Shown here: piece by piece, positions 8,126-15,819 of the stretch
Numbering within the stretch: position 1 is the stretch's first letter
Layout: each line of letters opens with the position of its first letter
Source of the DNA: Paenibacillus lutrae
GTDB taxonomy: Bacteria; Bacillota; Bacilli; Paenibacillales; NBRC-103111
DNA length: 64,000 nt
Direction: 5' to 3'
Assembly (NCBI RefSeq): GCF_009757775.1
Contig: NZ_RHLK01000005.1
Span: forward strand, 124,969 to 188,968
Position numbers and translations under genes: made by a program
Notes under the pieces: model-generated
What the model saw: only the letters and a program-made list of their open reading frames with translations
The model's database searches: none
Told to the model about the DNA's origin: nothing

Positions 8126-8474
8126 AGTAAGGACACCCTTTCAAATAGGTTTAGATCTTGTTCACAGGCTCTCTCAGACTCGTTAAAGCTTGTACAATTA
8201 TGCGGGTAACACGAATACGGGTAATCGGTAAATTGCCTATGTATGGCAGAGGTACACGGCTTCGCTAAAGCCTCCTAAGTGCGAATACAGCTGCTGCGAG
8301 AGTCTGGGCTTAAGAAACCGGAAGACTGATTAAACACTCCGCGGCAGAAGGGCTGCCTAAAACCGTATACAGCCTAAAACACCACGGACATTATCTCATT
8401 TTTACCCTGCAGATGCAAAGTCATCCGGCAAAAAAATGTTTAAATAACGATCCTTTTTGCGGATCGGTTCTATA
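8126..8474. other. Long intergenic/leader region upstream of pupG
   Basis: No open frame of note was found on either strand. A segment near 8297-8309 can pair with one at 8169-8182 (AGACTCTC with GAGTCTGAGAG on the minus strand). A small hairpin GATCC/GGATC lies at about 8450-8466. The conserved core of the purine riboswitch was looked for and not seen. Confidence 0.4.
8390..8418 (-). promoter_or_regulatory. SigA-like promoter upstream of pupG
   Basis: On the minus strand TTGCAT (8413-8418) is followed after 17 nt by GATAAT (8390-8395). It would start a transcript with an untranslated leader of about 260 nt. Confidence 0.4.
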
Positions 8475-8521
8475 AAGAAAGAAACGTGCAGCCGGTATCT
8501 TCGGATACCTGATTCTGCACG
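8475..8521 (-). terminator. Terminator of xerD
   Basis: CGTGCAG and GGTATC on one arm pair with CTGCACG and GATACC on the other around a CGAA loop. In the minus direction a T-rich tract (TTTCTTTCTTT) follows. It lies about 60 nt past the xerD stop. Confidence 0.8.
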
Positions 8522-8578
8522 CTTGCCGAGCCAGCAATAAGAAGCTGCTGCTGCCCGCTTAATTGCCAAGGCTATGGC

Positions 8579-9496
8579 TCAGGTCATCTTGGCGCGGGGA
8601 TGAGACCGGTCATAAACTTCCTTCATCTTGCTTCGTGTCACATGGGTGTACACCTGAGTGGTAGACAAGTCGGCATGCCCCAGCATTTCCTGCACCGAGC
8701 GGAGATCCGCCCCGTTCTCAAGCAGGTGGGTGGCGAAGGAGTGCCGCAGTGTATGCGGCGTTATGTCTTTATCGATGGATGCTTCCGCCGAGTACCTTTT
8801 AAGCATCTTCCAGAAGCCCTGACGCGTCATTCTGGTTCCCAGATGGTTCACGAACAGAGCCGTCTCGGGCTTATGGGGCTTCATGAGAAGCGGCCGTGAA
8901 TTCGATACGTAGTCATCGACGACTTTGGCTGCCATAGTGCCTAGCGGAATGATCCGTTCCTTCGCACCGCTACCGACGCAGCGAACAAAGCCCAGACTCG
9001 TATTCACATCTCCGACATCCAGACTGATCAGTTCCGACACCCGGATACCAGTCGCGTACAGAACTTCCAGCATGGCTTTGTCGCGGACGCCATTCGTAGA
9101 GGCCGGCTGCGGAGCGCCGAGAAGGCGCTCCATCTCCTCCAGGGTGAGTACCTGCGGAAGCTTTTTATCCTGCTTAGGATTCTCTATATCCCGCGTAGGA
9201 TCATGCTCCATTCGTCTGCTTCTGATCAGGTGGCTGTACAACGAACGAATGGAAACAAGCGTCCGGGACTGAGTCGCCGTAGCTCTGCCCAGTTGCTTCA
9301 GACGGGCGATATAGGTGACGACATGTACTTTGCTCGTTTCAGCAAGATCGTGCACATTCTGCTCTTCAAGAAAATCTATGTACTGCAGCAAATCCCGAGA
9401 ATACGATTCAAGCGTATTCCGGGACAATCGTTTCTCATGCTCCAAATAGTCCATGAATACTTCCAGATCTTGTCTCAAGGTCCCTTGCTCCTTCAT
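8579..9496 (-). CDS. xerD: Site-specific tyrosine recombinase XerD
   Basis: This 305-residue tyrosine recombinase, with XerC, resolves chromosome dimers at dif. It has the N-terminal SAM-like core-binding domain (about 10-95) and a C-terminal catalytic domain. Catalytic residues are visible as Arg in ATGIRVSEL, the H-x-x-R box HTLRHSFATHLL, the second His in MLGHADLSTTQVY and the nucleophile Tyr in VYTHV. ATG at 9496 has only a weak ribosome site. An in-frame TTG at 9478, 9 nt after AAGGAG, would give MRQDLEVFMDYL and fits the family length better. yqzK lies upstream, as in B. subtilis. Confidence 0.94.
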   Translation of the reverse strand: MKEQGTLRQDLEVFMDYLEHEKRLSRNTLESYSRDLLQYIDFLEEQNVHDLAETSKVHVVTYIARLKQLGRATATQSRTLVSIRSLYSHLIRSRRMEHDPTRDIENPKQDKKLPQVLTLEEMERLLGAPQPASTNGVRDKAMLEVLYATGIRVSELISLDVGDVNTSLGFVRCVGSGAKERIIPLGTMAAKVVDDYVSNSRPLLMKPHKPETALFVNHLGTRMTRQGFWKMLKRYSAEASIDKDITPHTLRHSFATHLLENGADLRSVQEMLGHADLSTTQVYTHVTRSKMKEVYDRSHPRAKMT

Positions 9497-9559
9497 TTAG
9501 CCCGCCTATGACAGGGGTAGTGAGTCTATATACCATTCGTCACCCAAACGCTAATTCCT

Positions 9560-9796
9560 TCATTCACCGTACCAATAAAACAAGCGGAGTCTCTCCGACA
9601 TCGTTGCACTGCCGTCCGTGTGAAGGTTATGCTGCTGAAAAACTTTGACGGAAGCTCCGCCCGGATGCCTGTATTTGTCAGCGGGCTCTACCCAATACGA
9701 GAATACGGACAACAGCCGGTAGAGCAGATAGGTCAACGATATGAACAGGATTAGAAAACGGGTCCGCTGAAGCCACTTATGAACGGATAAGATCAT
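9560..9796 (-). CDS. yqzK: Small YqzK-type (DUF4227) membrane protein
   Basis: This 78-residue protein has one membrane helix (about 12-32) and a C-terminal half containing SERLRLFYWYGE. Length, topology and position next to xerD and near fur match YqzK/DUF4227, a Bacillales protein of unknown function. A GGGGGG ribosome site precedes the ATG. It lies about 60 nt upstream of xerD on the same strand and is probably co-transcribed with it. Confidence 0.75.
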   Translation of the reverse strand: MILSVHKWLQRTRFLILFISLTYLLYRLLSVFSYWVEPADKYRHPGGASVKVFQQHNLHTDGSATMSERLRLFYWYGE

Positions 9797-10072
9797 ACCT
9801 GTCCCCCCCTTTTACCGTCATCCTATGAGCAAAGGGGAGAATATATGATTCGAATTCGGGAAAAATTTACTTGATTTAAAGTGCCGCAGGGTTCCTTGAT
9901 TGCGGCGGCATACAGGTCACAAGGCCTCAGTAAATTTGTAAAAAATTTTTAAATATAGAAGATGAGTATATGTCCCAAAAATATGGAGTCCTCGCTAATG
10001 AGCCCGATCTCCAAGTTGCCAACGGGATTTATCTTGACCTCTCCCTGCTTGAGGCGCCCGCTTCCTCCGGCA
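9797..10072. other. Intergenic region between yqzK and ald, AT-rich, no gene
   Basis: No coding frame with a ribosome site was found. The stretch at about 9870-9980 is AT-rich. The long plus-strand frame that begins at 9970 is the complement of ald and its terminal hairpins and is not called. Confidence 0.4.
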
Positions 10073-10116
10073 AACAAGCATGCAGCAGACGGCGCCGCCG
10101 CTGCTGCATGCTTGTT
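10073..10116 (-). terminator. Long perfect hairpin downstream of ald
   Basis: AACAAGCATGCAGCA (10073-10087) and its exact complement (10102-10116) form a 15-bp perfect stem around a GC-rich 14-nt loop. The following T-run is short in the minus direction. A role in termination or mRNA 3'-end protection is inferred. Confidence 0.55.
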
Positions 10117-10154
10117 AAACGCCGGGTAGCGGCCTCTTCCGCGCGCAGAGGACA

Positions 10155-10188
10155 TGAAGCCCTGCCCGCAGCTGCGGGTGGGGCTTCA
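10155..10188 (-). terminator. Hairpin overlapping the ald stop codon
   Basis: TGAAGCCC (10155-10162) pairs with GGGCTTCA (10181-10188), with an inner palindrome CCCGCAGCTGCGGG. The stop codon lies inside the stem. No T-tract follows, so it may act together with the hairpin further downstream. Confidence 0.45.
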
Positions 10189-11304
10189 CGGAAGCAGGTC
10201 GGCCAGCTGCACAACCGGCAGGCCGACAGACTCCGCTACGGCGGCATGCGTCACCATGCCGCCGTAGGTGTTCACGCCCGGCAGGAGCACCGGGTTACCG
10301 GTGACCGCTGCCGCGAAGCCCTTCCCGGCCAGCTCCAGCGCGTATGGCAGCGTGGCGTTGGTGAGCGCCAGCGTCGAGGTGCGCGGGACGGCGCCGGGCA
10401 TGTTGGCCACGGCGTAGTGCAGGACGCCGTGCTTGATATACGTCGGGTCACTATGTGTGGTGACCCGGTCGATTGTCTCGATCGTGCCGCCCTGATCGAC
10501 CGCCACATCGACGATGACCGAACCGGGCTTCATCGTTTTCACCATTGCCTCCGTCACGAGTTTGGGCGCACGCGCTCCGGGAATCAGAACCGCGCCGATC
10601 AGCAGATCGGCCTTCTGCACCGCGCTCGCAATGTTGTACGGATTTGACATCAGTGTCCGCAGGCGTCCGCCAAAAACATCATCCAGGTAGCGCATCCGGT
10701 CTGCGCTGCGCTCGATCATGACGACGTTAGCGCCCATACCGAGGGCGATCTTGGCCGCGTTGGTCCCGACAATCCCGCCGCCCAGAATAATCACATCAGC
10801 CGGCGGTACGCCGGGCACCCCTCCGAGCAAGATGCCGCGGCCGCCGTAGAAGCGCTCAAGGAACTGGGCGCCCACCTGTACGGACATCCGACCGGCCACC
10901 TCGCTCATAGGCGTCAGAAGGGGCAGACCGCCTCCGGACAGCTGAATGGTCTCATAGGCTATCCCCGTCACCTTACTGGCCGTAAGCTGTGCCGTTAAGT
11001 CGCCTGCTGCGGCCAGATGCAGATAGGTGAACAGGATCAGCCCCTCGCGGAAATACCCGTATTCGGATGGCAGCGGTTCTTTAACCTTCATGATCATTTC
11101 GCTGCGGCCCCACACCTCCCCGGCCAGCGCAATCATTTCAGCACCTTCACGGACATATTCTTCATCTGTAAACCCGCTGCCTTCTCCGGCCCCGGCTTCT
11201 ACAAGTACTTTGTGTCCTTCTTGTGCCAGCATTCCTGCGCCGCCCGGAGTTAAAGCAACACGATATTCATTATTTTTAATTTCTTTGGGCACTCCGACAA
11301 TCAT
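10186..11304 (-). CDS. ald: Alanine dehydrogenase
   Basis: This 372-residue NAD-dependent enzyme converts L-alanine to pyruvate and ammonia and has the family's usual length. The N-terminal domain begins [22 protein letters not shown], with substrate-binding Arg and Lys in this block. The Rossmann motif is [20 protein letters not shown]. The late motif [18 protein letters not shown] is conserved in Ald. It fits alanine use during sporulation and germination. It is separated from the SDR gene upstream by about 58 nt and ends in two strong hairpins. Confidence 0.95.
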   Translation of the reverse strand: MIVGVPKEIKNNEYRVALTPGGAGMLAQEGHKVLVEAGAGEGSGFTDEEYVREGAEMIALAGEVWGRSEMIMKVKEPLPSEYGYFREGLILFTYLHLAAAGDLTAQLTASKVTGIAYETIQLSGGGLPLLTPMSEVAGRMSVQVGAQFLERFYGGRGILLGGVPGVPPADVIILGGGIVGTNAAKIALGMGANVVMIERSADRMRYLDDVFGGRLRTLMSNPYNIASAVQKADLLIGAVLIPGARAPKLVTEAMVKTMKPGSVIVDVAVDQGGTIETIDRVTTHSDPTYIKHGVLHYAVANMPGAVPRTSTLALTNATLPYALELAGKGFAAAVTGNPVLLPGVNTYGGMVTHAAVAESVGLPVVQLADLLP

Positions 11305-11362
11305 AGCCGTCTCCTCCTGACTTCAAACCGTATTCCGTTAACGGCAGCATCTGGATGATCCG

Positions 11363-12178
11363 TTAGAGCAGCGATTCCGCGCCGTCAATATAAATCTCCG
11401 TACCTGTAATGTGACTGGAGTCATCCGAAGCCAGGAAGCTGACAAGATCCGCAACCTGTTCCGGCTTGCCGGGTCCGTCCTCCAGCGGCATGCTGGTCTC
11501 GGGATATTCAATTGGAATTTGAATCTCTTCGATTTCCGGAGTGCGCTCCGTGTTCTTTTCAATATTCGTGCTTATGTAACCCGGACATATGACATTCACA
11601 CGGATTTTATACTGGGCCAGCTCAAGGGCAGCCATCTTGGCAAAAGCAACCTGCCCGGCTTTGGATGAACTGTACGCGGTAAATCCGAAATTTTTAAAAA
11701 TCCGGTTCCCGTTGATGGAGCTGGTAATAATAACGCTCCCGCCCTGCTTTTTCAAATAAGGTATGGCGTGCTTAACTGTCAGAAACGTTCCTCTCAGGTT
11801 CGTATTAAGAGTAGTGTCCCAATCGTCCGCCTCCAAATCCTCGATCGGACTAATGACACCGTTAATACCCGCGTTCGCGAATACGATGTCGAGATGTCCC
11901 CACTTCTCTATCAGTTTCTCGATACTTCTCTTAACCTGATCTGTATCCGCAATGTCGGCTTCCGTTACGATGGCCTCGCCGCCTTTGCGAAGAATAATTT
12001 CCTGCACATCCTCCGCGTGCTTGCGCGTAATATCCAGCAGGCAGACTTTGACGCCTTGTTTAGCCAGCTTGAGTGCGGCTGCTTTACCGATTCCCGAACT
12101 TGCTCCGGTAATCAGTGCTGTTTTGCCCGCGAGATTGGATCGGCTCGCTTCTTGACCGGGCTGCTTCTCACTTAACAT
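11363..12178 (-). CDS. Short-chain dehydrogenase/reductase (SDR)
   Basis: This 271-residue classical SDR oxidoreductase has an unknown substrate. The NAD(P) motif is TGASSGIG, the NAG motif is FANAGING, and the catalytic Ser and Y-x-x-x-K are in ITSSINGN and YSSSK. An acidic residue after the second strand (LLDITRKHAED) suggests NAD preference. A longer frame starts at a GTG at 12205, but TTGGAGGAATG lies just before the ATG at 12178, so that start was chosen. It lies upstream of ald on the same strand; an operon is possible but not shown. Confidence 0.87.
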   Translation of the reverse strand: MLSEKQPGQEASRSNLAGKTALITGASSGIGKAAALKLAKQGVKVCLLDITRKHAEDVQEIILRKGGEAIVTEADIADTDQVKRSIEKLIEKWGHLDIVFANAGINGVISPIEDLEADDWDTTLNTNLRGTFLTVKHAIPYLKKQGGSVIITSSINGNRIFKNFGFTAYSSSKAGQVAFAKMAALELAQYKIRVNVICPGYISTNIEKNTERTPEIEEIQIPIEYPETSMPLEDGPGKPEQVADLVSFLASDDSSHITGTEIYIDGAESLL

Positions 12179-12343
12179 GGGACATTCCTCCAATTTCGCT
12201 TCCACTGTACTAGTTTACCAAGCAGAATTGAATGTATGCATATTCCATGCCTCATTACCCCGTTAAAACAACAGAGAAACGCCTTACTTCCAAGCAAAAA
12301 CGAAGATCATCGCCGAAGAGATTCCGCTGTCTTGGCGGAACCC
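12179..12343. other. Intergenic region, no gene seen
   Basis: This lies between the fur terminator and the SDR gene. It should contain the SDR promoter, but no hexamer pair stood out. Confidence 0.3.
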
Positions 12344-12371
12344 AAAAAAACCCGAAGCGGGAAGCTTCGGG
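12344..12371 (-). terminator. Terminator of fur
   Basis: CCCGAAGC (12351-12358) pairs with GCTTCGGG (12364-12371) around a 5-nt loop. A run of seven T follows in the minus direction. Confidence 0.9.
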
Positions 12372-12455
12372 CTTGGTGTGATCGTACGTATGAGAGGCTG
12401 CAAAGAAGGCCTTGCGAAAAGCCGCAACCGCCTGCTGTGCTGCCTGGATTCATGA

Positions 12456-12959
12456 TCAAATCATGGCAGATGGTTTATCTTTATCCGGCTGCTTGTCCTT
12501 CTCCTTCATTTGCTCCGCGCTTTTCTCATTGCAGCGGTGACAAATGCCTTGAAAATCAAGCCGGTGATCCAGAACTTTAAAGTTATATTCTTGAGCCAAC
12601 CGCTCTTCGAGCGGACCCAGCCAATCTTCCATAATTTCATCTACAGACCCGCACTGTACGCAGATCAGATGGTGATGGTGATGATGAGTGCTGTCACTGC
12701 GCAAATCGTAGCGTGCGACTCCATCTCCGAAATTCATCTTCTCCAGCACGTGCATATCGCTGAGCAATTCGAGTGTCCGGTACACGGTAGCAAGTCCGAT
12801 TTCAGGCGCTTTGTCCTTTACGAGCATGAACACATCTTCGGCGCTAAGGTGATCCTCTTCGTTCTCCAGCAGCACTCGAACGGTTGCTTCCCGTTGGGGA
12901 GTCAGCTTGTAACCTTGGGATTGCAGCTGCTGCTTGATCTTATCAATACGTGCTTCCAT
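12456..12959 (-). CDS. fur: Ferric uptake regulator family repressor (Fur)
   Basis: This 167-residue Fur-family metalloregulator has a winged-helix DNA-binding domain (residues 10-85, with LATVYRTLELLSDM as recognition region) and a C-terminal dimer/metal domain. Two CxxC pairs (C100/C103 and C140/C143) form the structural zinc site. A natural run of six His (92-97) lies at the usual metal-binding His cluster. Position between yqzK/xerD and spoIIM matches B. subtilis fur rather than perR or zur, although the paralogue cannot be proven from sequence. A SigA promoter and a PerR-box-like palindrome lie upstream. Confidence 0.88.
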   Translation of the reverse strand: MEARIDKIKQQLQSQGYKLTPQREATVRVLLENEEDHLSAEDVFMLVKDKAPEIGLATVYRTLELLSDMHVLEKMNFGDGVARYDLRSDSTHHHHHHLICVQCGSVDEIMEDWLGPLEERLAQEYNFKVLDHRLDFQGICHRCNEKSAEQMKEKDKQPDKDKPSAMI

Positions 12960-13017
12960 ACTCCTCCCCCTCTTACAAACGCGCTAGCTTCAACTCTCGC
13001 GATAACTTCCTTTTTTC

Positions 13018-13047
13018 ATTATAGAGGGAGGGGGTTCATAAAGTCAA
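13018..13047 (-). promoter_or_regulatory. SigA promoter of fur
   Basis: On the minus strand TTGACT (13042-13047) is followed after 18 nt by a perfect TATAAT (13018-13023). Confidence 0.7.
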
Positions 13048-13055
13048 ACTCTTAT

Positions 13056-13070
13056 TTAGAATTATTCTAG
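13056..13070 (-). promoter_or_regulatory. PerR/Fur-type operator upstream of fur
   Basis: TTAGAATTATTCTAG is a 7-1-7-like palindrome matching the PerR box TTATAATNATTATAA at 11 of 14 defined positions. It lies just upstream of the fur -35 and overlaps the spoIIM stop codon. PerR control of fur is known in B. subtilis; binding here is inferred. Confidence 0.5.
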
Positions 13071-13708
13071 TTAACAAAAGCGGCCAGCATCGGCGTCACC
13101 CATCTCATCATAACCGGGGATAAATAGGCTTCCATAACGGAGGCGGCCAGCATGCATCCCCCCATAAACAGCGTTGTAAAGGAATAACGCATAAACGGCT
13201 GATAAAGAGTGCCGCTGCGGCGCAGCAGCCGGTTTTTGATAATAAATAACGAAAATCCGATCGATACGACGCTGCAAATCAGAATAGCCGGAATCACGAT
13301 CAGGTTCGGCGGGGCGATAGAGACAAGCGCAAAGGCGATCCCTTTCCAGGATAACTGGCCAGCCATAAAACCGACACTAAATCCGATCAGAACACCTTTT
13401 AAAAAATCCAGCACCAGAATCAAAGGAAGTCCGATGACGGATAAACCCAGCGTCCAGATCAGCAGAATCCACTTCATGTGGAGGGAGAAAGCGGCCATGA
13501 GCGACTGCTTGCCGTCCACGGACGCCCCTTCGTCAACCGAGCGGTAAAATGAGCTTAAGTACCGTCCGATCTCCTGCTTTTGCTCCAGAGAAAGCGCATT
13601 GACCATAATCGCTCCGAATACAACCCCTACCACGAAGAGGACAGAGACGAAGATAAACAACGTAAGCTGGTCCCGGAAGTACTGATTGAGCGAATGTTTG
13701 GCTGGCAT
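13067..13708 (-). CDS. spoIIM: Stage II sporulation protein M
   Basis: This 213-residue membrane protein with about five hydrophobic helices belongs to the SpoIIM family. SpoIIM joins SpoIID and SpoIIP to degrade septal peptidoglycan and drive engulfment. The family segments MVNALSLEQKQEIGRYL and LDFLKGVLIGFSVGFMAGQLSWKG are present. A longer frame starts at 13753, but AAGGAGG lies 7 nt before the ATG at 13708, giving MPAKHSLNQYF and the expected length. fur follows downstream. A SigE-like promoter lies 35-65 nt upstream. Confidence 0.92.
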   Translation of the reverse strand: MPAKHSLNQYFRDQLTLFIFVSVLFVVGVVFGAIMVNALSLEQKQEIGRYLSSFYRSVDEGASVDGKQSLMAAFSLHMKWILLIWTLGLSVIGLPLILVLDFLKGVLIGFSVGFMAGQLSWKGIAFALVSIAPPNLIVIPAILICSVVSIGFSLFIIKNRLLRRSGTLYQPFMRYSFTTLFMGGCMLAASVMEAYLSPVMMRWVTPMLAAFVN

Positions 13709-13744
13709 GATAAGTCCTCCTTGTCCGCCTGTCATTATAGGATG

Positions 13745-13771
13745 CTTATGCATTTGCGCCGTCTGTTATGC
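13745..13771 (-). promoter_or_regulatory. Possible SigE promoter of spoIIM
   Basis: On the minus strand GCATAAC (13765-13771) is followed after 14 nt by CATAAG (13745-13750). The SigE consensus is GNATATT with a CATACAnT -10, so the -35 is fair and the -10 partial. Confidence 0.35.
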
Positions 13772-13779
13772 CAATTCGC

Positions 13780-14949
13780 TCACCGGCTGATTTTCCTCAG
13801 CATGAGTGCAACAGCCAGGTTCAGCCGCACATAAAAATCGGATAAATCGCAATCCAGCAATTTCTCAATCCGTTTCAATTTATAATTAATGGTGTTGCGG
13901 TGCACAAAAAGAGTACTGGCCACGGGATGAACGCGTCCGCTGTGCCGCAAATATAAATCGAGCACTTGAACGAAGTCGCTGTTATTCAATTTGTCATATT
14001 CGATCAGAGGCCCGATGGTTTCTTGAATATAGGCTTCACTCACCTCTTGACGATCAAGCTCCAGCAGCACCTTATAGGCACCGATTTCGCTGTAGTTCGT
14101 AATGAAACGGCCTTCGTCAGTATCGCCGCTGATTTGAAAAATGCGGCAAGCCTGCGTATAGCTTGTGACCAGTTCCGACAGACGGCTCACTTCATTCCCG
14201 ATGGCGATACGGAACGCAGCGTTCTCGTATTTCGCGTTCATGAAGGCCAGCAGCTTCTCCGCGAAATCGTTGATTCCATCCGCAGTGACATCCATGAAGA
14301 AAAGGACAAACGCTGTATCCATATCTGCCACAATCGCTTTGGCCTGGAACGATTCCAAGCGGAACTCGATTTTTCTTTTCCTGTCTACGCGTATTTCTTG
14401 AGACGTCTTCCCGTCTCCGGCATCGAGTATCGCCACATGAAATTTGCCGGGCTCCCGGAATCCGTGTTCTTCAAACACCGGAACGTAGAGTCTTGTTTGT
14501 TCGGGTGAGTAGACAGCGTTCTGCACGGCACTCGCCAGCTCGACCTCATGCTTCTCGGATTCTAAGATATAAGAACAGAACACCTTGATAATACGGGCCA
14601 TCTTAACCTGCCAGGGGACCACGAATAAAGGAAAATGGACTTCATTGCAGTAATCCAGCATTTCGGGAGTCACTTCTTTGATATAGGGACCGATATTGAC
14701 GACCATGCCGCTTGCACGGTTGCATACATTCTCTTTGATCAAAGCAAGCAAATCCTCCGGTGTCTGTACGCCGATCCCGGTCGTAAACACGATTTCCTGC
14801 CCATCCAGAAAGGAGGAGATCTCCTTGTTTTCGACCATATGCACCCATTTGACGGCATTGCTTAATCCGCTCTCTCCTGCAACCAGCTTAATCGGGTAGT
14901 GCCCGACTACGCTGTGGTAAAGTTTGCTCAACAGAATGGAAATAGCCAT
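13780..14949 (-). CDS. PucR/CdaR-family transcriptional regulator
   Basis: This 389-residue regulator has an N-terminal PucR-like sensory domain (about 1-125), a middle GGDEF-like domain (about 165-290) and a C-terminal PucR helix-turn-helix (about 320-385, VASTLFVHRNTINYKLKRIEKLL). PucR family members usually activate genes for nitrogen-compound or organic-acid catabolism. It is the last gene of a same-strand set with a TauE exporter, an NhaC antiporter and an opine-type dehydrogenase, and it probably controls that set. The signal is unknown. Confidence 0.85.
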   Translation of the reverse strand: MAISILLSKLYHSVVGHYPIKLVAGESGLSNAVKWVHMVENKEISSFLDGQEIVFTTGIGVQTPEDLLALIKENVCNRASGMVVNIGPYIKEVTPEMLDYCNEVHFPLFVVPWQVKMARIIKVFCSYILESEKHEVELASAVQNAVYSPEQTRLYVPVFEEHGFREPGKFHVAILDAGDGKTSQEIRVDRKRKIEFRLESFQAKAIVADMDTAFVLFFMDVTADGINDFAEKLLAFMNAKYENAAFRIAIGNEVSRLSELVTSYTQACRIFQISGDTDEGRFITNYSEIGAYKVLLELDRQEVSEAYIQETIGPLIEYDKLNNSDFVQVLDLYLRHSGRVHPVASTLFVHRNTINYKLKRIEKLLDCDLSDFYVRLNLAVALMLRKISR

Positions 14950-15026
14950 TCACTCCCTTGGCGATCCTTTCTCTTAGACACATCCATAACTCGGATCGAT
15001 TATGAATAGAATAGGCTTACAGGCGG

Positions 15027-15749
15027 TTATTTGACAAGGAGCGACACACCCGAAATGAATAACAGGATATAGGTAACCAGCAGGAAATGGTTCTGATTGA
15101 TTTTGTGATGCAGACGGTTGCCGAGCGCAATTCCCAGCGCCAGGGGAACCAGTGCAATCAGAATCAGAGGAAGCGTGTCGCTGTTCACATGTCCGAGCCG
15201 CGCCTGATTCAGGAACAGGAAGAAATCCAGCACGGCCCAGACGGCGGCGAGCGTAGCACGGAATTCCGACTTGTCTCTAAGTACCATAACGGCATAGATG
15301 ACCAGCAGCGATCCCCCTGACAGGAACATCCCGTGGATCACGCCTGCACCCAGAATAGTCACAATCAGCAGCAGGCCGGGAAGCGTAACGTTTTTCTTGA
15401 CGAACATTTTCTTGAGGGCAATGGCGATTATCAGAACCGCATAAATTTTAAGCAGAAAAGCAGAAGGCAGCGTATCGTAAATAACGACGCCAGCGATCAT
15501 ACCCAGGAACATATAACCGGTTATCTTTCTAAATTCTTTCCCGTTAATATGCTTGCGGTGCCTGAGGGCAATCCATAAGCAGCAGATAAGCGCCATGACA
15601 TTCAGGACCGTTTTGGCCTCATCTACCCCGATCAGAAGCACGGATGCCGGCATGGCGAGCAAAGTGCCCGCAAAACCCGTCATGGATTCCACGGTGTTGC
15701 CGATTAATACGACGAGCAAGAACAGAAACTCCTGCAAAGTAATGGACAT
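15027..15749 (-). CDS. TauE/SafE-family membrane transporter
   Basis: This 240-residue protein has about eight membrane helices. Family features include the N-terminal block IGNTVESMTGFAGTLLAMP and a repeat-like second half starting VIHGMFLSGGSLLVIYAVM. TauE/SafE proteins are mostly exporters of sulfonates, sulfite or other organic anions. Here it follows an antiporter and an opine-type dehydrogenase on the same strand and may move their substrate or product. GGAGGTACGAAG precedes the ATG. Substrate is not known. Confidence 0.82.
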   Translation of the reverse strand: MSITLQEFLFLLVVLIGNTVESMTGFAGTLLAMPASVLLIGVDEAKTVLNVMALICCLWIALRHRKHINGKEFRKITGYMFLGMIAGVVIYDTLPSAFLLKIYAVLIIAIALKKMFVKKNVTLPGLLLIVTILGAGVIHGMFLSGGSLLVIYAVMVLRDKSEFRATLAAVWAVLDFFLFLNQARLGHVNSDTLPLILIALVPLALGIALGNRLHHKINQNHFLLVTYILLFISGVSLLVK

Positions 15750-15819
15750 CTTCGTACCTCCAAAAAGATAGCCCCATCCAGTTAATACCAGATGGAGCTG
15801 CCGAACTAGTCGCTTGCGT

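Noticed and set aside
8126-8474. Purine riboswitch upstream of pupG
   Set aside because: The conserved purine-aptamer core was not found.
9970-10647. Long plus-strand open frame of 225 aa
   Set aside because: It lies across the ald hairpins and complements ald codons, has no plausible start and no family motifs.
12669-12686. Six-His run as a cloning tag
   Set aside because: It lies at the native Fur metal site inside an intact chromosomal gene context, not at a terminus.
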